A DNA stretch of 64,000 nucleotides from Tumebacillus sp. BK434 (GTDB taxonomy: Bacteria; Bacillota; Bacilli; Tumebacillales; Tumebacillaceae): contig NZ_SLXS01000003.1 of assembly GCF_004340785.1 (NCBI RefSeq), positions 678,203-742,202 on the forward strand, given 5' to 3'. Under the pieces are notes generated by a model. That model was not told the DNA's origin and did no database searches. It was given only the letters and a program-made list of their open reading frames with translations. Positions 1 through 9,347 of the stretch are shown in pieces (position 1 is the stretch's first letter; each line of letters begins with the position of its first letter). Position numbers and translations under genes: made by a program.

Positions 1-2128
1 CGAGCGCCGTGGTGATCACGTCGCGGCGCACTTGATAAAACTTGTCGGACAGCCCGATGCCGCCCGGATAGGAGTCATACAAGAACACGGTCGGCGCTTT
101 CGTGTGCATCGCCCGCACCTGCGGCTGCACATGCAGGTCGCCCGGCGCACACATCAGGTAGAGCGGCGCCACCCCTTTTAACAGGTTGGCCGTGCCGACG
201 AGACCGCCTTCGATCTCTTCCTTCGACAGGTCTCGGGTCAGCGGTTCATCAAAGGCCAGCCAATAGGACATCGTGTGCAGCTCCGCCTCCGGGAGGTGGA
301 TCTTGCCCCAGCCGAGGTTCTCATGCGTGTCGAACTTGATCTTCTTGTAGATCGTCGGCATCGCATTGACCATCACTTCGCCGTAGCCGTGACGCACCGA
401 CTCCTCCGGCTGCTCGCGAAACTCGTCGAGCACCCGCAGGTTCACCGCCAGCTCCGCGTCGGTGTAATAGTCGGAGTCGACCTTGCGCACAAACGCCTTG
501 CCGTATTCCAAGTCCAATTTTTCCACTTGGAACTGCACGCCTTCATGAATGTAGATCGCCTTTTCATGCAGCGTGGTCAAGGCGGAGAACCGATCGGTCT
601 CGCCGATGACGCGGTTCTGCTCGGTCATGTCGATGATCAGCACGTTTTCCTGCGCCGCCGAGCGCAAGGAGATGTCATGGCTTGGCATCGCGTCGTTCAT
701 CCAGTAGTAGCGCTCGTCCTGCGCTTTGTTCAGCACGCGCTCTTCGACCAGGTAATCGAGAATCTCCGGCGTCGTCGCCACGCCAAACTGCTCGTCCGGC
801 TCAAACGGCAGCTCAAACGCCGCGCATTTCAAATGGTCGACGAGGATGATCAGATTCTCCGGATGCACCCAGGCATGTTCCGGCGACCCTTCGAAAAAGT
901 ATTCCGGGTGCTGGACGATATACTGGTCGAGCGGCGCGGAGGAGGCGACCATCACCGTCACCGACTTGCCGTGGCGGCGCCCCGCCCGGCCGGCCTGCTG
1001 CCAGACCGAAGCGATCGTGCCCGGGTAGCCGGTGATGACGCACGCTTCCAAGGAGCCGATGTCGATGCCAAGCTCCAGCGCATTGGTCGACACCACGCCC
1101 CGCACGTCGCCGTTTCTCAGCCCGCGCTCGATCTCGCGCCGCTCGTTCGGCAGATAGCCGCCGCGATAGCCGCGCACCGCCTTGCTCGGCACGACGCCGG
1201 CGGTCGCTTCCTTCAAATAAGTGAGCATCACTTCGACCTGCGTCCGCGCTTTGGTGAAGACGATCGTCTGCACTTCGCGCTTGAGCAGTTGCGCCGCGAC
1301 TTTGCGCGCTTCGAGCAGGGAGCTGCGGCGGATGCCGAGCTGCTGATTGACGACCGGCGGGTTGTAGAAGATGAAATGCTTCTCGCCGCGCGGCGCTCCG
1401 GACTGATCGATCAGCTGAAACTCTTCGCCGAACAGTTCGACGGCGAGCTCCCGCGGGTTGGCGATCGTCGCCGAGCAGCAAATAAACTGCGGGTTCGACC
1501 CGTAGAATTTACAGATCCGCTTCAAGCGGCGGATGACGTTGGCCACGTGCGAGCCGAACACGCCGCGGTACATATGAATCTCGTCGATGACGACATACTT
1601 GAGATTTTCAAACAGCTTGACCCACTTTGTATGGTGCGGCAAGATCCCCGAGTGCAGCATGTCCGGATTGGTCACCACGATGTGACCGGCCTGGCGGATC
1701 GCCTGCCGGGCCGTGACCGGGGTGTCGCCGTCGTACGTAAACGTTTTGATCTCCTGCTCGAGATGTTCGACCATTTCGTGCAGTTCTTTCATCTGATCCT
1801 GGGACAGCGCCTTGGTCGGAAACAGGTACAGCGCCCGCGCCTCCGGGTCCTGCAGCAGGTGGTCCAGCACCGGGAGATTGTAGCACAGCGTCTTGCCCGA
1901 AGCGGTCGGGGTGACGACCACGATGTTCCGGCCCGCCTTGACCTGCGTAAAAGCTTCCGCCTGGTGCGAATACAGCTGACGGATGCCCTTTTTCACCAGC
2001 CCCTCGCCGATTCGCACATCCATCGCCGCCGGGAAATCGGCATAGACCGCTTCCTGACCCGGGTAGACGCGCCAATGGGTGACATTTTGAATAAAAGAGG
2101 GGGTGCGCTTCCACTCATCAAGAAGCAT
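1..2128 (-). CDS. mrfA: MrfA/YprA-like DEAD/DEAH-box DNA helicase (3' end beyond window)
   Basis: Superfamily 2 helicase of the MrfA (YprA) type, which in B. subtilis acts in mitomycin-lesion excision repair. About 709 residues are visible and the C-terminus runs off the left edge. Reading the minus strand I see Walker A TPTASGKTLCYN, the DEIH form of Walker B (VVIDEIHMYRG), motif III CSATIANP, and the second RecA domain with STNALELGIDIG and QQAGRAGRRHGK. Then comes the winged-helix/DUF1998 region typical of the family, ending in SYPGGIGLSDKF. Only the last 40-50 residues, usually with the Cys cluster, should be missing. I chose ATG at 2128 (MLLDEWKR); an in-frame TTG at 2140 lies better behind AAGGGATGA and is possible. 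The family assignment is strong. Confidence 0.9.
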   Translation of the reverse strand, partial: MLLDEWKRTPSFIQNVTHWRVYPGQEAVYADFPAAMDVRIGEGLVKKGIRQLYSHQAEAFTQVKAGRNIVVVTPTASGKTLCYNLPVLDHLLQDPEARALYLFPTKALSQDQMKELHEMVEHLEQEIKTFTYDGDTPVTARQAIRQAGHIVVTNPDMLHSGILPHHTKWVKLFENLKYVVIDEIHMYRGVFGSHVANVIRRLKRICKFYGSNPQFICCSATIANPRELAVELFGEEFQLIDQSGAPRGEKHFIFYNPPVVNQQLGIRRSSLLEARKVAAQLLKREVQTIVFTKARTQVEVMLTYLKEATAGVVPSKAVRGYRGGYLPNERREIERGLRNGDVRGVVSTNALELGIDIGSLEACVITGYPGTIASVWQQAGRAGRRHGKSVTVMVASSAPLDQYIVQHPEYFFEGSPEHAWVHPENLIILVDHLKCAAFELPFEPDEQFGVATTPEILDYLVEERVLNKAQDERYYWMNDAMPSHDISLRSAAQENVLIIDMTEQNRVIGETDRFSALTTLHEKAIYIHEGVQFQVEKLDLEYGKAFVRKVDSDYYTDAELAVNLRVLDEFREQPEESVRHGYGEVMVNAMPTIYKKIKFDTHENLGWGKIHLPEAELHTMSYWLAFDEPLTRDLSKEEIEGGLVGTANLLKGVAPLYLMCAPGDLHVQPQVRAMHTKAPTVFLYDSYPGGIGLSDKFYQVRRDVITTAL

Positions 2129-2369
2129 CTCGATCGACAAACTTCATCATCCCTTCAAGAGAACAGATGTTCCATAACAGGTATTTGATTCGGCAAAGCA
2201 GCCTGAAATTCCTCTTGGAAACTACTGAATTCGGCGTAAATGGAGGATTTGGCAATTGTACCAAAGAACTCATAATGAGTCGTTCTTGACTAATAGAATT
2301 AATACATAGCTCATAAACTGTTTCAAATAAATCCGGCTGGAACAACAACACATAAAATGAGGGAACTTG

Positions 2370-4559
2370 ATGAACCGTAAAGTACTTTACATCTGGAAAT
2401 ACCTGCTGCCCGCCATGGTGATCCTGCTGACCACTTGGTTTCTCGTTCAGGTTGCCATCGATTCCGTTCATGAGGAGAACCGCAACAAACTCGGGCTGAT
2501 CGCGCAGATCCTGGAGAACGAGATCCGCAACAGTGAAGAGGCGAAAGCGGCGTTTCGCGCCAAGGACAGCGCCAAGCTGGAAGCGTTGCTGCAGCCGCTG
2601 CTCGACGCGAAGATCCTCGTACAGGACGGCATCCTCGGCGCTTCGGTCTATCTCCCCGACCAGCAGCGGAACGTCGCCTTCTCCCCGCGGTCGGCGATGT
2701 CGGGCAACCTGCAGAATAAGATCTCGATCTCCAAAGAAGCGGTCCAGGCCTATCAGTCTGGCCAGCCCGGCTATTATTCGATACAGAATGAGACCCGCAT
2801 TCAGCCGATCTATAACTATATCAACGTCTTGGAAGTAGACGGGCAAAAAGTCGCTTTGATCTCTGTCAACCAGACGGTCGCCTCGATGGAAGGCGAGACG
2901 CGCACGATCTGGCTATACGGCATCATCATCAGCGTCCTGTCCCTGCTCGTGCTGATCGCCGCCGCCGTCAGCGAGTACCGCCGCGAGCGCACTTTGATGC
3001 GCGAACTGGCCAACGTGACACAGTGGCTGAAGGGGCTGACTTGGAGCTACGTGTCGGCCAGCGATGTCGACCGGCAGTTGACCCTGCTCAAGAAACTGCC
3101 CACCGAGTTCCAGAAGGCGATCCGCTTCGTCGATTACGCGCGGCTGCAGAAACGCCACGTGCTGGAACACCTGCCGCTTGGGATCATGATTCTCGATACA
3201 AACGCGAAGATCACCTACGCCAACCCCTCGCTCCGCCGCCTGCTCGGGCGCACGCATGAGGAACTGCACGCCATGTCGGCCGAGGAATGGCGCTGCTGCT
3301 ACCAGCTCTCAGACGGCTCTTACGTGTCCGACCTGCTCGAGCGGGGAGAACCGGTCGAAAACTGCCTTGGCGTCATCCGACACAGCACCGGCAAGGAGAT
3401 CCCGTTTACGTTGACGATGCGCAGCCTCCCTGACGATGACGGCAAAGCGATGGGCTATTTCCTGTACGTGCGCGACCTGTCGGAAGAGATCGCGCTCGAC
3501 CGGCAGGAGCAGAAGATCCACTACCTGTTTAATGCGATCCCGATGTGCGTGCTCCTGATCAACGAGCAGAAGCAGATCGAATACATCAACCCGTCCGTCT
3601 CCCGCCTCTTCTCCTGCACGGAGCACGACCTGCTCGGCAAAGCGCTGTTCGAGGCGCTGCCTTGGCAGTTGGAGGAGTCTGCACGGCTCTTCTACGAACC
3701 GCTGCACAAGGCGCTGTCGACCGGTATGCGCATGCACAGCTCGGACATCCAGGCGCTGATCCACGGCCGGGAATACGATCTGGACTGCGACTTCTTCCCG
3801 ATCTTAAACGCCTACTCGTCGACGGCGGACGGCTGCATGATCCTGATCAAAGACAAGACTTTGTACCGCGAATGGGAAGACCTCTCGCAGCGCGTCGCCC
3901 AGCATACCAACTATGTGCAGATGGCGGCGACGATCGCCCATGAAGTGCGCAACCCGATGACGTCGGTGCGCGGCTTCCTGCAGCTGCTCTCCTCGCAGAT
4001 CAACGGCGACACGCACCGCAAGTACCTCGATGTGATGACGACGGAGATCGACCGGATGAACACGATCCTGAGCGAATACTTGAGCATGGCGCGCACACCG
4101 CAGCCAGAGTGGGAGCCGATCCATCTGACCGAGCTCGTCAACGACACCTTCCTGCTCTTGGAAGGCGAAGCGAACTACCGCGGGGTCAACCTGTCGCTGG
4201 AACTCGCAGCAGATTGCCGCATCCACGGCATCGCCCGCGAGCTGAAACAGGTGCTGATCAACCTCGTGCGCAACGCCTTTGATGCGCTGGAAGACGGCGA
4301 AGGGCTGATCGAGCTGCGTCTGCAAGCCGCCGAGCCGAACGACTACCTCGTCACAGTCACCGACAACGGCGTCGGCATCGCGCCGGAGCAGTTGGCCCGC
4401 ATCTTCGAGCCCTTTTTCACCACCAAAGCGATGGGCACCGGCCTCGGCCTCCCCGTCTGCAAAAAAATCATCGAATCACACGGCGGCTCGCTTCGCGTCC
4501 AAAGCGAACCTGGCGCCGGCACGACCTTTACCATTCAACTGCCCAAATCATTCGACTAA
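2370..4559 (+). CDS. PAS-domain sensor histidine kinase (orphan, sporulation/NtrB-like)
   Basis: Membrane sensor kinase of 729 residues. A transmembrane helix (about 8-28) and a second (about 180-202) flank an extracytoplasmic sensor of about 150 residues. Two PAS domains follow (about 263-375 and 383-495). The HisKA dimerisation domain has His524 in IAHEVRNPMTSVRG, and the C-terminal ATPase has LVRNAFDAL (N box), DNGVGIAP (G1) and GTGLGLPVCKKI (G2). GAGGG lies 6 nt before the ATG at 2370; the upstream TTG is less likely. No response regulator is adjacent, as for the orphan kinases that feed the sporulation phosphorelay in bacilli, but the actual partner cannot be told from here. It converges on the MFS gene through a shared terminator. 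Confidence 0.88.
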   Translation: MNRKVLYIWKYLLPAMVILLTTWFLVQVAIDSVHEENRNKLGLIAQILENEIRNSEEAKAAFRAKDSAKLEALLQPLLDAKILVQDGILGASVYLPDQQRNVAFSPRSAMSGNLQNKISISKEAVQAYQSGQPGYYSIQNETRIQPIYNYINVLEVDGQKVALISVNQTVASMEGETRTIWLYGIIISVLSLLVLIAAAVSEYRRERTLMRELANVTQWLKGLTWSYVSASDVDRQLTLLKKLPTEFQKAIRFVDYARLQKRHVLEHLPLGIMILDTNAKITYANPSLRRLLGRTHEELHAMSAEEWRCCYQLSDGSYVSDLLERGEPVENCLGVIRHSTGKEIPFTLTMRSLPDDDGKAMGYFLYVRDLSEEIALDRQEQKIHYLFNAIPMCVLLINEQKQIEYINPSVSRLFSCTEHDLLGKALFEALPWQLEESARLFYEPLHKALSTGMRMHSSDIQALIHGREYDLDCDFFPILNAYSSTADGCMILIKDKTLYREWEDLSQRVAQHTNYVQMAATIAHEVRNPMTSVRGFLQLLSSQINGDTHRKYLDVMTTEIDRMNTILSEYLSMARTPQPEWEPIHLTELVNDTFLLLEGEANYRGVNLSLELAADCRIHGIARELKQVLINLVRNAFDALEDGEGLIELRLQAAEPNDYLVTVTDNGVGIAPEQLARIFEPFFTTKAMGTGLGLPVCKKIIESHGGSLRVQSEPGAGTTFTIQLPKSFD

Positions 4560-4570
4560 ACGAACAAACG

Positions 4571-4600
4571 AAAGGCATCGGATCAGCTCCGATGCCTTTT
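4571..4600. terminator. Bidirectional intrinsic terminator
   Basis: Hairpin AAAGGCATCGGA / TCCGATGCCTTTT with a 5-nt loop. A T-run follows on the plus strand and an A-run precedes it, so it can serve both the sensor kinase and the convergent MFS gene. The MFS stop codon lies inside the hairpin. Confidence 0.85.
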
Positions 4601-5761
4601 GTTGACTACATATAAGACGACCAGCACCCCGACGCCGATCCAGGAGACGACTCCGAGCAGCCAGTAGGTGGTGAAGATGTCATAGCGGTCGGCCAGCACA
4701 CCGCCGACCATCGTCCAGGTCATCGCGCCGAGGCCATGTCCGACCGCCGAGTAGATGCCGAGCGCCGTGACTTGCATCTCCGGCGGCGACACTTCGCGCA
4801 CCAGTTGGGCTGCGGCGGGCAGGTAGAGCCCGACCGAGATGCCCTGCATGAACAACAGCCACATCACCAGCACCGCCGACGGTTCCGTGCCGTAAAAGAT
4901 CCAGCGCATCGACGACACGGTGGCGGCGAGGATCAGCACCGGGATCATGCCGTAGCGCCGGATCAGCTTCCCGGCGAAGCGCATCACCGGCGCTTCCGAG
5001 CCGGCTGCGATCAGGAAGGACAGGCCGACCCCGGCGATCGTTCCGCCGATCGCCATATAGAAGAACCCGTACAGCGCGTTGTTCGCTTGGATCACGCCAA
5101 ACACGAGGAATGTCGACAGCATCAGGAGCAGATAGCGCGGGATGAAAAACAGCCGCTTCACGCCATGCAGCATGCTGCCCGTAAGCGGCGTCTTCTCCTG
5201 CGGCAGCCCCCGCGTCATCAACACACAGATAATCATCGCAGATGCATAAATATAAAAAATCGCCGACAGATCGGTCGCCTCGGCGATCACGCCGGCCCCC
5301 CATGACGCCACCGCGAAGCCGATCGCGCCCCACAGCCGCAGCGAGCCGTAGTCGCCGCCGTGTTTTTGCGTGTAGGACAGCGAGATCGAGTCGAGGACCG
5401 GAACGCCGGACGAATGAAACAGCGCCATCCCGGCAAACAGGATCAGATAGAGCAGATAGGTGTCACCAAACGAGTAGATCAGACCGATCGTCGCAGCGGC
5501 GAGCAGCGTGCCGACCAAGACTTTGCGCTGGGCGTTGTAGCGGTCGCAGATCATCCCCCAGATCGGCTGGAAGAGCACGGTGACGACCGGCCCGACCGCC
5601 ATGATCGAAGACGCCTGCTGCTTGCTCAGCCCCTTGCCTTCCAAGAAGAGCGGCAGCATGGTGTAAAGTGCGCCAAACGCGATAAAAAAGAAGAAATAAT
5701 AGCTCCCGAGCAGTCGTAGCTTGCCCGGTGCGGCACCGGCCGCACGCAGCTGTTGTTCCAC
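4583..5761 (-). CDS. MFS transporter (LacY/nucleoside-proton-symporter-like fold)
   Basis: Integral membrane carrier of 392 residues with about 12 hydrophobic segments. The N-half motif FQPIWGMICDRYNAQRKVL is the MFS loop 2-3 signature (G-x3-D-R). The first helix region SYYFFFFIAFGALYTMLPLFL and the overall layout recall the MFS_1_like / 3-phenylpropionate permease group. The substrate cannot be read from sequence. Start is GTG at 5761 behind AAAGGGTG. It diverges from the zur-like gene with only 64 bp between them, so the two may share control, and its last codons lie inside the terminator shared with the sensor kinase. Confidence 0.82.
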   Translation of the reverse strand: MEQQLRAAGAAPGKLRLLGSYYFFFFIAFGALYTMLPLFLEGKGLSKQQASSIMAVGPVVTVLFQPIWGMICDRYNAQRKVLVGTLLAAATIGLIYSFGDTYLLYLILFAGMALFHSSGVPVLDSISLSYTQKHGGDYGSLRLWGAIGFAVASWGAGVIAEATDLSAIFYIYASAMIICVLMTRGLPQEKTPLTGSMLHGVKRLFFIPRYLLLMLSTFLVFGVIQANNALYGFFYMAIGGTIAGVGLSFLIAAGSEAPVMRFAGKLIRRYGMIPVLILAATVSSMRWIFYGTEPSAVLVMWLLFMQGISVGLYLPAAAQLVREVSPPEMQVTALGIYSAVGHGLGAMTWTMVGGVLADRYDIFTTYWLLGVVSWIGVGVLVVLYVVNKRHRS

Positions 5762-5785
5762 CGGAATCTAACACCCTTTCTGTTG

Positions 5786-5794
5786 TGCTATAAT
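5786..5794 (+). promoter_or_regulatory. Extended -10 promoter of the fur-family gene
   Basis: TGC-TATAAT (TG at 5786-5787, TATAAT at 5789-5794), an extended -10 element about 30 nt before the start codon; no good -35 is visible. A strong SD (AAAGGAGTG, 5810-5818) follows. The element overlaps the leader of the divergent MFS gene. Confidence 0.6.
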
Positions 5795-5825
5795 AGAGTG
5801 ATGTTGGGAAAGGAGTGTCTCTGCC

Positions 5826-6302
5826 ATGTCGGAAAAAGACCATCCGCAGGCTCACGATCATCGCCACGACCACAGTCAGCAGGCTGCCAAAGAGAAATTT
5901 TTGGAGCGTTTGAAAGAGCAAGGCTTCAAGCTGACCGGCAAACGCCAGATGATCGTTGACATCCTGCTGGGAGAAGACCGCTACATCTCGGCCAAAGAAC
6001 TTTTGGAGCGGATGCAGGAAGTATTCCCGCGCCTCTCTTTCGATACGGTATACCGCAACCTCCGGCTCTTGCAAGAAGAAGGCATCATCGAAGAGTCGAC
6101 GTTTGGCGATGGCGGCAGCAAATACCGCATCACCTGCGGCACGCACGACCATCACCACCACCATTACATCTGCACGGTCTGCGGCAAGACGGAGCTCGTC
6201 GAAGGCTGCCCGATGGATCTGCTCGGCATCACAGCGCCGCGCGGCTTCCAGATCGAGTCGCACCGCTTTGAGATCTTCGGCCAATGCGAAGACTGCCACT
6301 AG
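5826..6302 (+). CDS. zur: Fur-family metalloregulator, probably Zur
   Basis: DNA-binding metal-dependent repressor of 158 residues. The N-terminus is His-rich (HDHRHDH), the winged helix carries LTGKRQMIVDIL and SFDTVYRNLRLLQEEGII, and the dimerisation half has the metal ligands HDHHHHHY plus two CxxC pairs (CTVCGK and CEDCH) for the structural zinc. The Zur subtype is inferred from the double CxxC and the His-rich stretches; Fur or PerR cannot be fully excluded. The stop codon overlaps that of the convergent cbiX-like gene by 4 bp. Confidence 0.82.
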   Translation: MSEKDHPQAHDHRHDHSQQAAKEKFLERLKEQGFKLTGKRQMIVDILLGEDRYISAKELLERMQEVFPRLSFDTVYRNLRLLQEEGIIEESTFGDGGSKYRITCGTHDHHHHHYICTVCGKTELVEGCPMDLLGITAPRGFQIESHRFEIFGQCEDCH

Positions 6303-6673
6303 CGCAGCCTGCGCTCCGCTCTGGCGGCAGCGTCGAGCATGGCATCGACCAGCTCCGGCGCGCCGCCGAGCGGTTTTGCTTCCTGCACGTCAACCTGAGT
6401 TCCCCGCAGCGCTTCCCGCACCTGGCGAAGCGCTTTTTTGCATAAATATCCATCAGTTAGAAAATACGGCACAACCAAAAGGTCTGTCAACCCCCGGGCT
6501 AGACAGACCTTGACCGCGTCTTGGATGGACGGCGTGGTGTAGTCAAGGTAGCCGATTTCCACAGAGAGCACCCCGGTCGCTTTTTTCAAAAATGCGGCCA
6601 ACTGCTCCACATCTCCTTCTGCGCCCGGCAGGATGCTGCCGTGTGCGACGAGCAATATTCCTCTCGCGTTCAT
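6299..6673 (-). CDS. CbiX/SirB-like sirohydrochlorin chelatase family protein
   Basis: Protein of 124 residues with the chelatase fold of CbiX/SirB, which insert Co or Fe into sirohydrochlorin. The first metal-binding His is in LLVAHGSILPGAE. The second region reads VPYFLTDGYLCKKAL, where family members usually carry a second His after the glycine (GxH); here it is Tyr-Leu-Cys. Length fits the short CbiX type. Start is ATG at 6673 with AAGGAGG 8 nt upstream. It lies 38 nt behind liaR on the same strand and is probably cotranscribed. Catalytic activity is uncertain because of the missing His. Confidence 0.7.
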   Translation of the reverse strand: MNARGILLVAHGSILPGAEGDVEQLAAFLKKATGVLSVEIGYLDYTTPSIQDAVKVCLARGLTDLLVVPYFLTDGYLCKKALRQVREALRGTQVDVQEAKPLGGAPELVDAMLDAAARAERRLR

Positions 6674-6710
6674 CTGCCCCGCCTCCTTCTGCCCATCCCT
6701 TCCGTCCATC

Positions 6711-7376
6711 TTACTCTTTTTTCGCTTCCGCTTCCAGCAACCCGTTTTTCAGGGCGTAGATCGCCGCCTGCGTGCGGTCTTCCACGCCGAGTTTGGCGAG
6801 GATGTTGCTGACATGCGTCTTCACCGTCTTGATCCCGATGTACAGCGTTTCGCCGATCGCCTGATTGGTCAACCCCTGTGCGAGCAGGCGCAGCACATCC
6901 TGCTCGCGCTCGGTCAGCGCGTCGAGCTTCGCGCTCTCCTGCCCTTTCGGCTTCTGCAGCGCGGCCAGCATCTTCGCGGCGACGGCCGGTTCGAGCACCG
7001 TCTCGCCGGCGCAGACTTTGCGAATCCCCTGCACCAGTTCGTCGCCGAGCACCGTCTTCAGCAGATACCCGGACGCGCCCGCTTCCAGAGCGGGCAGGAC
7101 TTTGTCATCCTCCACAAAGGACGTCAACACCAGCACTTTCGTCTCCGGGCGCACGCGCAGCACGTCGCGGGTCGCCGCGACGCCGTCCATGCCGGGCATC
7201 ACGAGGTCCATCAGCACCAGATCCGGCTCCAGCTCCTGCACCAGCGCGGCTGCCTCACTGCCGGAACTGCCTTCGCCGACCACTTCGATATCCGCTTCGG
7301 TCAGCAGGTAGGTCCGAATGCCCTGCCGCACCATGTCGTGGTCATCAACCAATACCAGGCGGATGTGAGTTCCCAC
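6711..7376 (-). CDS. liaR: LiaR-like NarL/LuxR-family response regulator
   Basis: Response regulator of 221 residues. The receiver domain has acidic pair DD (11-12), phospho-acceptor Asp57 in LVLMDLVMPGMDG, and the conserved Lys in GYLLKTV. The C-terminal LuxR-type HTH carries LTEREQDVLRLLAQGLTN and GIKTVKTHVSNILAKLGV. It is the third gene of liaF-liaS-liaR, 13 nt after liaS. In bacilli LiaR answers cell-envelope stress such as lipid II-binding antibiotics. The name rests on domain type plus gene order. Confidence 0.87.
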   Translation of the reverse strand: MGTHIRLVLVDDHDMVRQGIRTYLLTEADIEVVGEGSSGSEAAALVQELEPDLVLMDLVMPGMDGVAATRDVLRVRPETKVLVLTSFVEDDKVLPALEAGASGYLLKTVLGDELVQGIRKVCAGETVLEPAVAAKMLAALQKPKGQESAKLDALTEREQDVLRLLAQGLTNQAIGETLYIGIKTVKTHVSNILAKLGVEDRTQAAIYALKNGLLEAEAKKE

Positions 7377-7389
7377 CGTTCGATCCCTC

Positions 7390-8472
7390 CTATCGATTCA
7401 AGAGCTGCACGCTGACCCGCACTTCCGTCCCGAGACCTGGCGACGAGCGCACTTCGCAGCGCCCGCCGATCTCCAGCGCCCGCTCGCGGATGCCGTGCAG
7501 CCCGAACGAACCGTCTTTTGCCGCCCGTGTGTCAAACCCCGCCCCGTCATCGCGCACGGTCAGCGCAACCACATCGTCTTCCCGCACCAACCGCACCTGC
7601 AGCGTGTTCGCTGCGGCATGGCGGATCACGTTCGACACCGCCTCCTGCACGACGCGGAACAGTTGCGATTCCAAGCCTTCGGGCAGCCTCGACTCCTGCT
7701 CCACGTCGAGATCGTAGCGAATCCCGTGCCGCGGGCAGACGTCATGCAAAAAGCGCTCCAGCGCCTCCCGCAGCGACCGGCCTTCCAGCTCGACCGGGCG
7801 CAGCTGCAGCAGCAAGGCGCGCATCTCCGCCTGCGCCTTGGCGGCCATCTCTTCGGTCTGCGCCACCAGCGGGCGGGCCCGCTCCACGTCCAGCGCCAGC
7901 AGCTTGTTGGCCGCCCCCGCCGTCATACCCAGCGCGAACAGCTGCTGCGACACCGAATCGTGCAGATCCCGCGACAGGCGCGCCCGCTCTTCCAGCGCCG
8001 CCAGTCCGGCCGCCTGCTGGTAGAGCTGCTCGTTGGTTTCGACGAGGCGCTCCAAGGCGCTTTTTTGCTCTTCCAAGCGCTCCGCCATCCGGTTCAGCGC
8101 CCCTGCCAGATCCTCCATCTCATCGTCCGCTTCCTGCACGGCGACGCGATGCCCGAGCCGACCGTTCGCCCAGAGCAGGATCGCTTCGTGAAAGATGATC
8201 ATCTTGCGCCGGAACGAGCGCGCTTCTACGTATCCGGTCACGCCGCCGATCAGCACGATCGAAAGCAGGGCGGCGATGACGACCACCGTGAACAGGCCGC
8301 CCGTCCAGATCGCGTCGGGCAGCAGCGGCCGGTCTGCGAACAGTTCCCACAGCATCGCGCCGAGCATGACCAGCCCGGAGAAAACAGCAAGAGCCGCCGC
8401 CGATGCCCGCACATAGGCGAGCAGCATCGACCAGCGGACGCTGCGGAATCTCAACTCACGCTCGTTTGACAT
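7390..8472 (-). CDS. liaS: LiaS-like sensor histidine kinase
   Basis: Sensor kinase of 360 residues. Two membrane helices (about 17-42 and 58-82) are separated by a very short extracytoplasmic loop, as in the intramembrane-sensing kinases. A HAMP-like linker and coiled coil follow, then a HisKA_3 domain with His171 in SRDLHDSVSQQLFAL and an ATPase with VVQEAVSNVIRHA, DDGAGFD and GLHGIRERAL. ATG at 8472 is chosen; it overlaps the liaF 3' end by 17 bp, so the two are probably translationally coupled. It should phosphorylate the adjacent LiaR. Confidence 0.87.
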   Translation of the reverse strand: MSNERELRFRSVRWSMLLAYVRASAAALAVFSGLVMLGAMLWELFADRPLLPDAIWTGGLFTVVVIAALLSIVLIGGVTGYVEARSFRRKMIIFHEAILLWANGRLGHRVAVQEADDEMEDLAGALNRMAERLEEQKSALERLVETNEQLYQQAAGLAALEERARLSRDLHDSVSQQLFALGMTAGAANKLLALDVERARPLVAQTEEMAAKAQAEMRALLLQLRPVELEGRSLREALERFLHDVCPRHGIRYDLDVEQESRLPEGLESQLFRVVQEAVSNVIRHAAANTLQVRLVREDDVVALTVRDDGAGFDTRAAKDGSFGLHGIRERALEIGGRCEVRSSPGLGTEVRVSVQLLNR

Positions 8473-9214
8473 TGAGATCACCAATCTTCACTTCGGCGCG
8501 AATGCGAACTTTGCGCTCCGCTTCTTCGTAGCCGGGGCTTTGGAAATGGAGCTTGCCGCCGCCGTTGTTCATCTGCTGGAACAGGCTGATCGAGCCGACG
8601 CGGCAGATCGCCTGCACCGACACGGCCATTCCTTCCGGCACCAGCACATAGACGTCGCCCATCTTGCATTCCACTTCCAGCACCGTCTCCCCGAGCGGAA
8701 TGACCGTCTCGGTGAGGTCGACGCGGACCGAGCCGATTTTTTGCTCGATCACCGAATCTTTCAGCTCCCAGTCCGGACCCCCGATGTAGACTTCACCCAT
8801 CTTGCCGCGAATCTCGGAAATCTCGCCGTCCAGCCCTTCCGTCACCTCGCCCCCGTAGGACTCGGTCTGCCCCCTGCGGATGATCCTGACGCTGCCTTTC
8901 GGACGGCGTCCAAACAGCAGCATCACACCAAACAGGATCAGCAGTCCGGGCAGCACCCACGATGTAAAATCCATCACCTGCAGGCGGTCGAGCACCAGCA
9001 TCGAGCCCAGCACGATCACCGCCAGCGGAATCCACCCCGCCCGACGGCGGCGGCGAAAACTGCCGGCCACGCTGGACAGCGCCCAGACGATCAGATACAG
9101 GGGCCAGAATGCCCCAAACGACTGGCTGAGCGTCCGTACCCCCCACCAGTCAAAGTTCGGTACGACAAAAATAAAGCCCGTCACCAGCAGAATGATTCCA
9201 AGCATTCGATTCAT
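8456..9214 (-). CDS. liaF: LiaF-like membrane inhibitor of LiaS
   Basis: Membrane protein of 252 residues. The N-terminal half has about four hydrophobic helices (MLGIILLVTGFIFVVPNF and later IPLAVIVLGSMLVL). The soluble C-terminal half is the beta-rich domain of LiaF/VraT (DUF2154), with repeated short strands such as GKMGEVYIGG and CKMGDVYVLVPEGM. LiaF keeps LiaS in check without envelope stress. Start ATG 9214 has GAGGTGAG about 8 nt upstream. It is the first gene of the leftward lia operon; on that strand a TATACT is present at about 9247-9252 but without a clear -35. Confidence 0.85.
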   Translation of the reverse strand: MNRMLGIILLVTGFIFVVPNFDWWGVRTLSQSFGAFWPLYLIVWALSSVAGSFRRRRRAGWIPLAVIVLGSMLVLDRLQVMDFTSWVLPGLLILFGVMLLFGRRPKGSVRIIRRGQTESYGGEVTEGLDGEISEIRGKMGEVYIGGPDWELKDSVIEQKIGSVRVDLTETVIPLGETVLEVECKMGDVYVLVPEGMAVSVQAICRVGSISLFQQMNNGGGKLHFQSPGYEEAERKVRIRAEVKIGDLNVKRA

Positions 9215-9312
9215 CACAGACTCACCTCACTCAAACTTTAAGAAAAGTATAAGCCACGCGGGCTGTCCTTTCCATCCGTCTGCAGGCTGAGATGAAGACG
9301 GAGAAAAAGGGA

Positions 9313-9341
9313 TTGTATTTTTTATTTTCGGGTGATAAGAT
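9313..9341 (+). promoter_or_regulatory. Sigma-A-type promoter of the serine operon
   Basis: TTGTAT (9313-9318), 17-bp spacer, TAAGAT (9336-9341). It is placed correctly to start the T-box leader at about 9348. Confidence 0.7.
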
Positions 9342-9347
9342 TACTGA

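Noticed and set aside
275..2188. 637-codon plus-strand open frame
   Set aside because: It is antiparallel to the MrfA-like helicase, whose motifs are unmistakable on the minus strand; the plus frame has no SD and is rich in Arg/His/Val as expected for a complement of GC-rich coding DNA.
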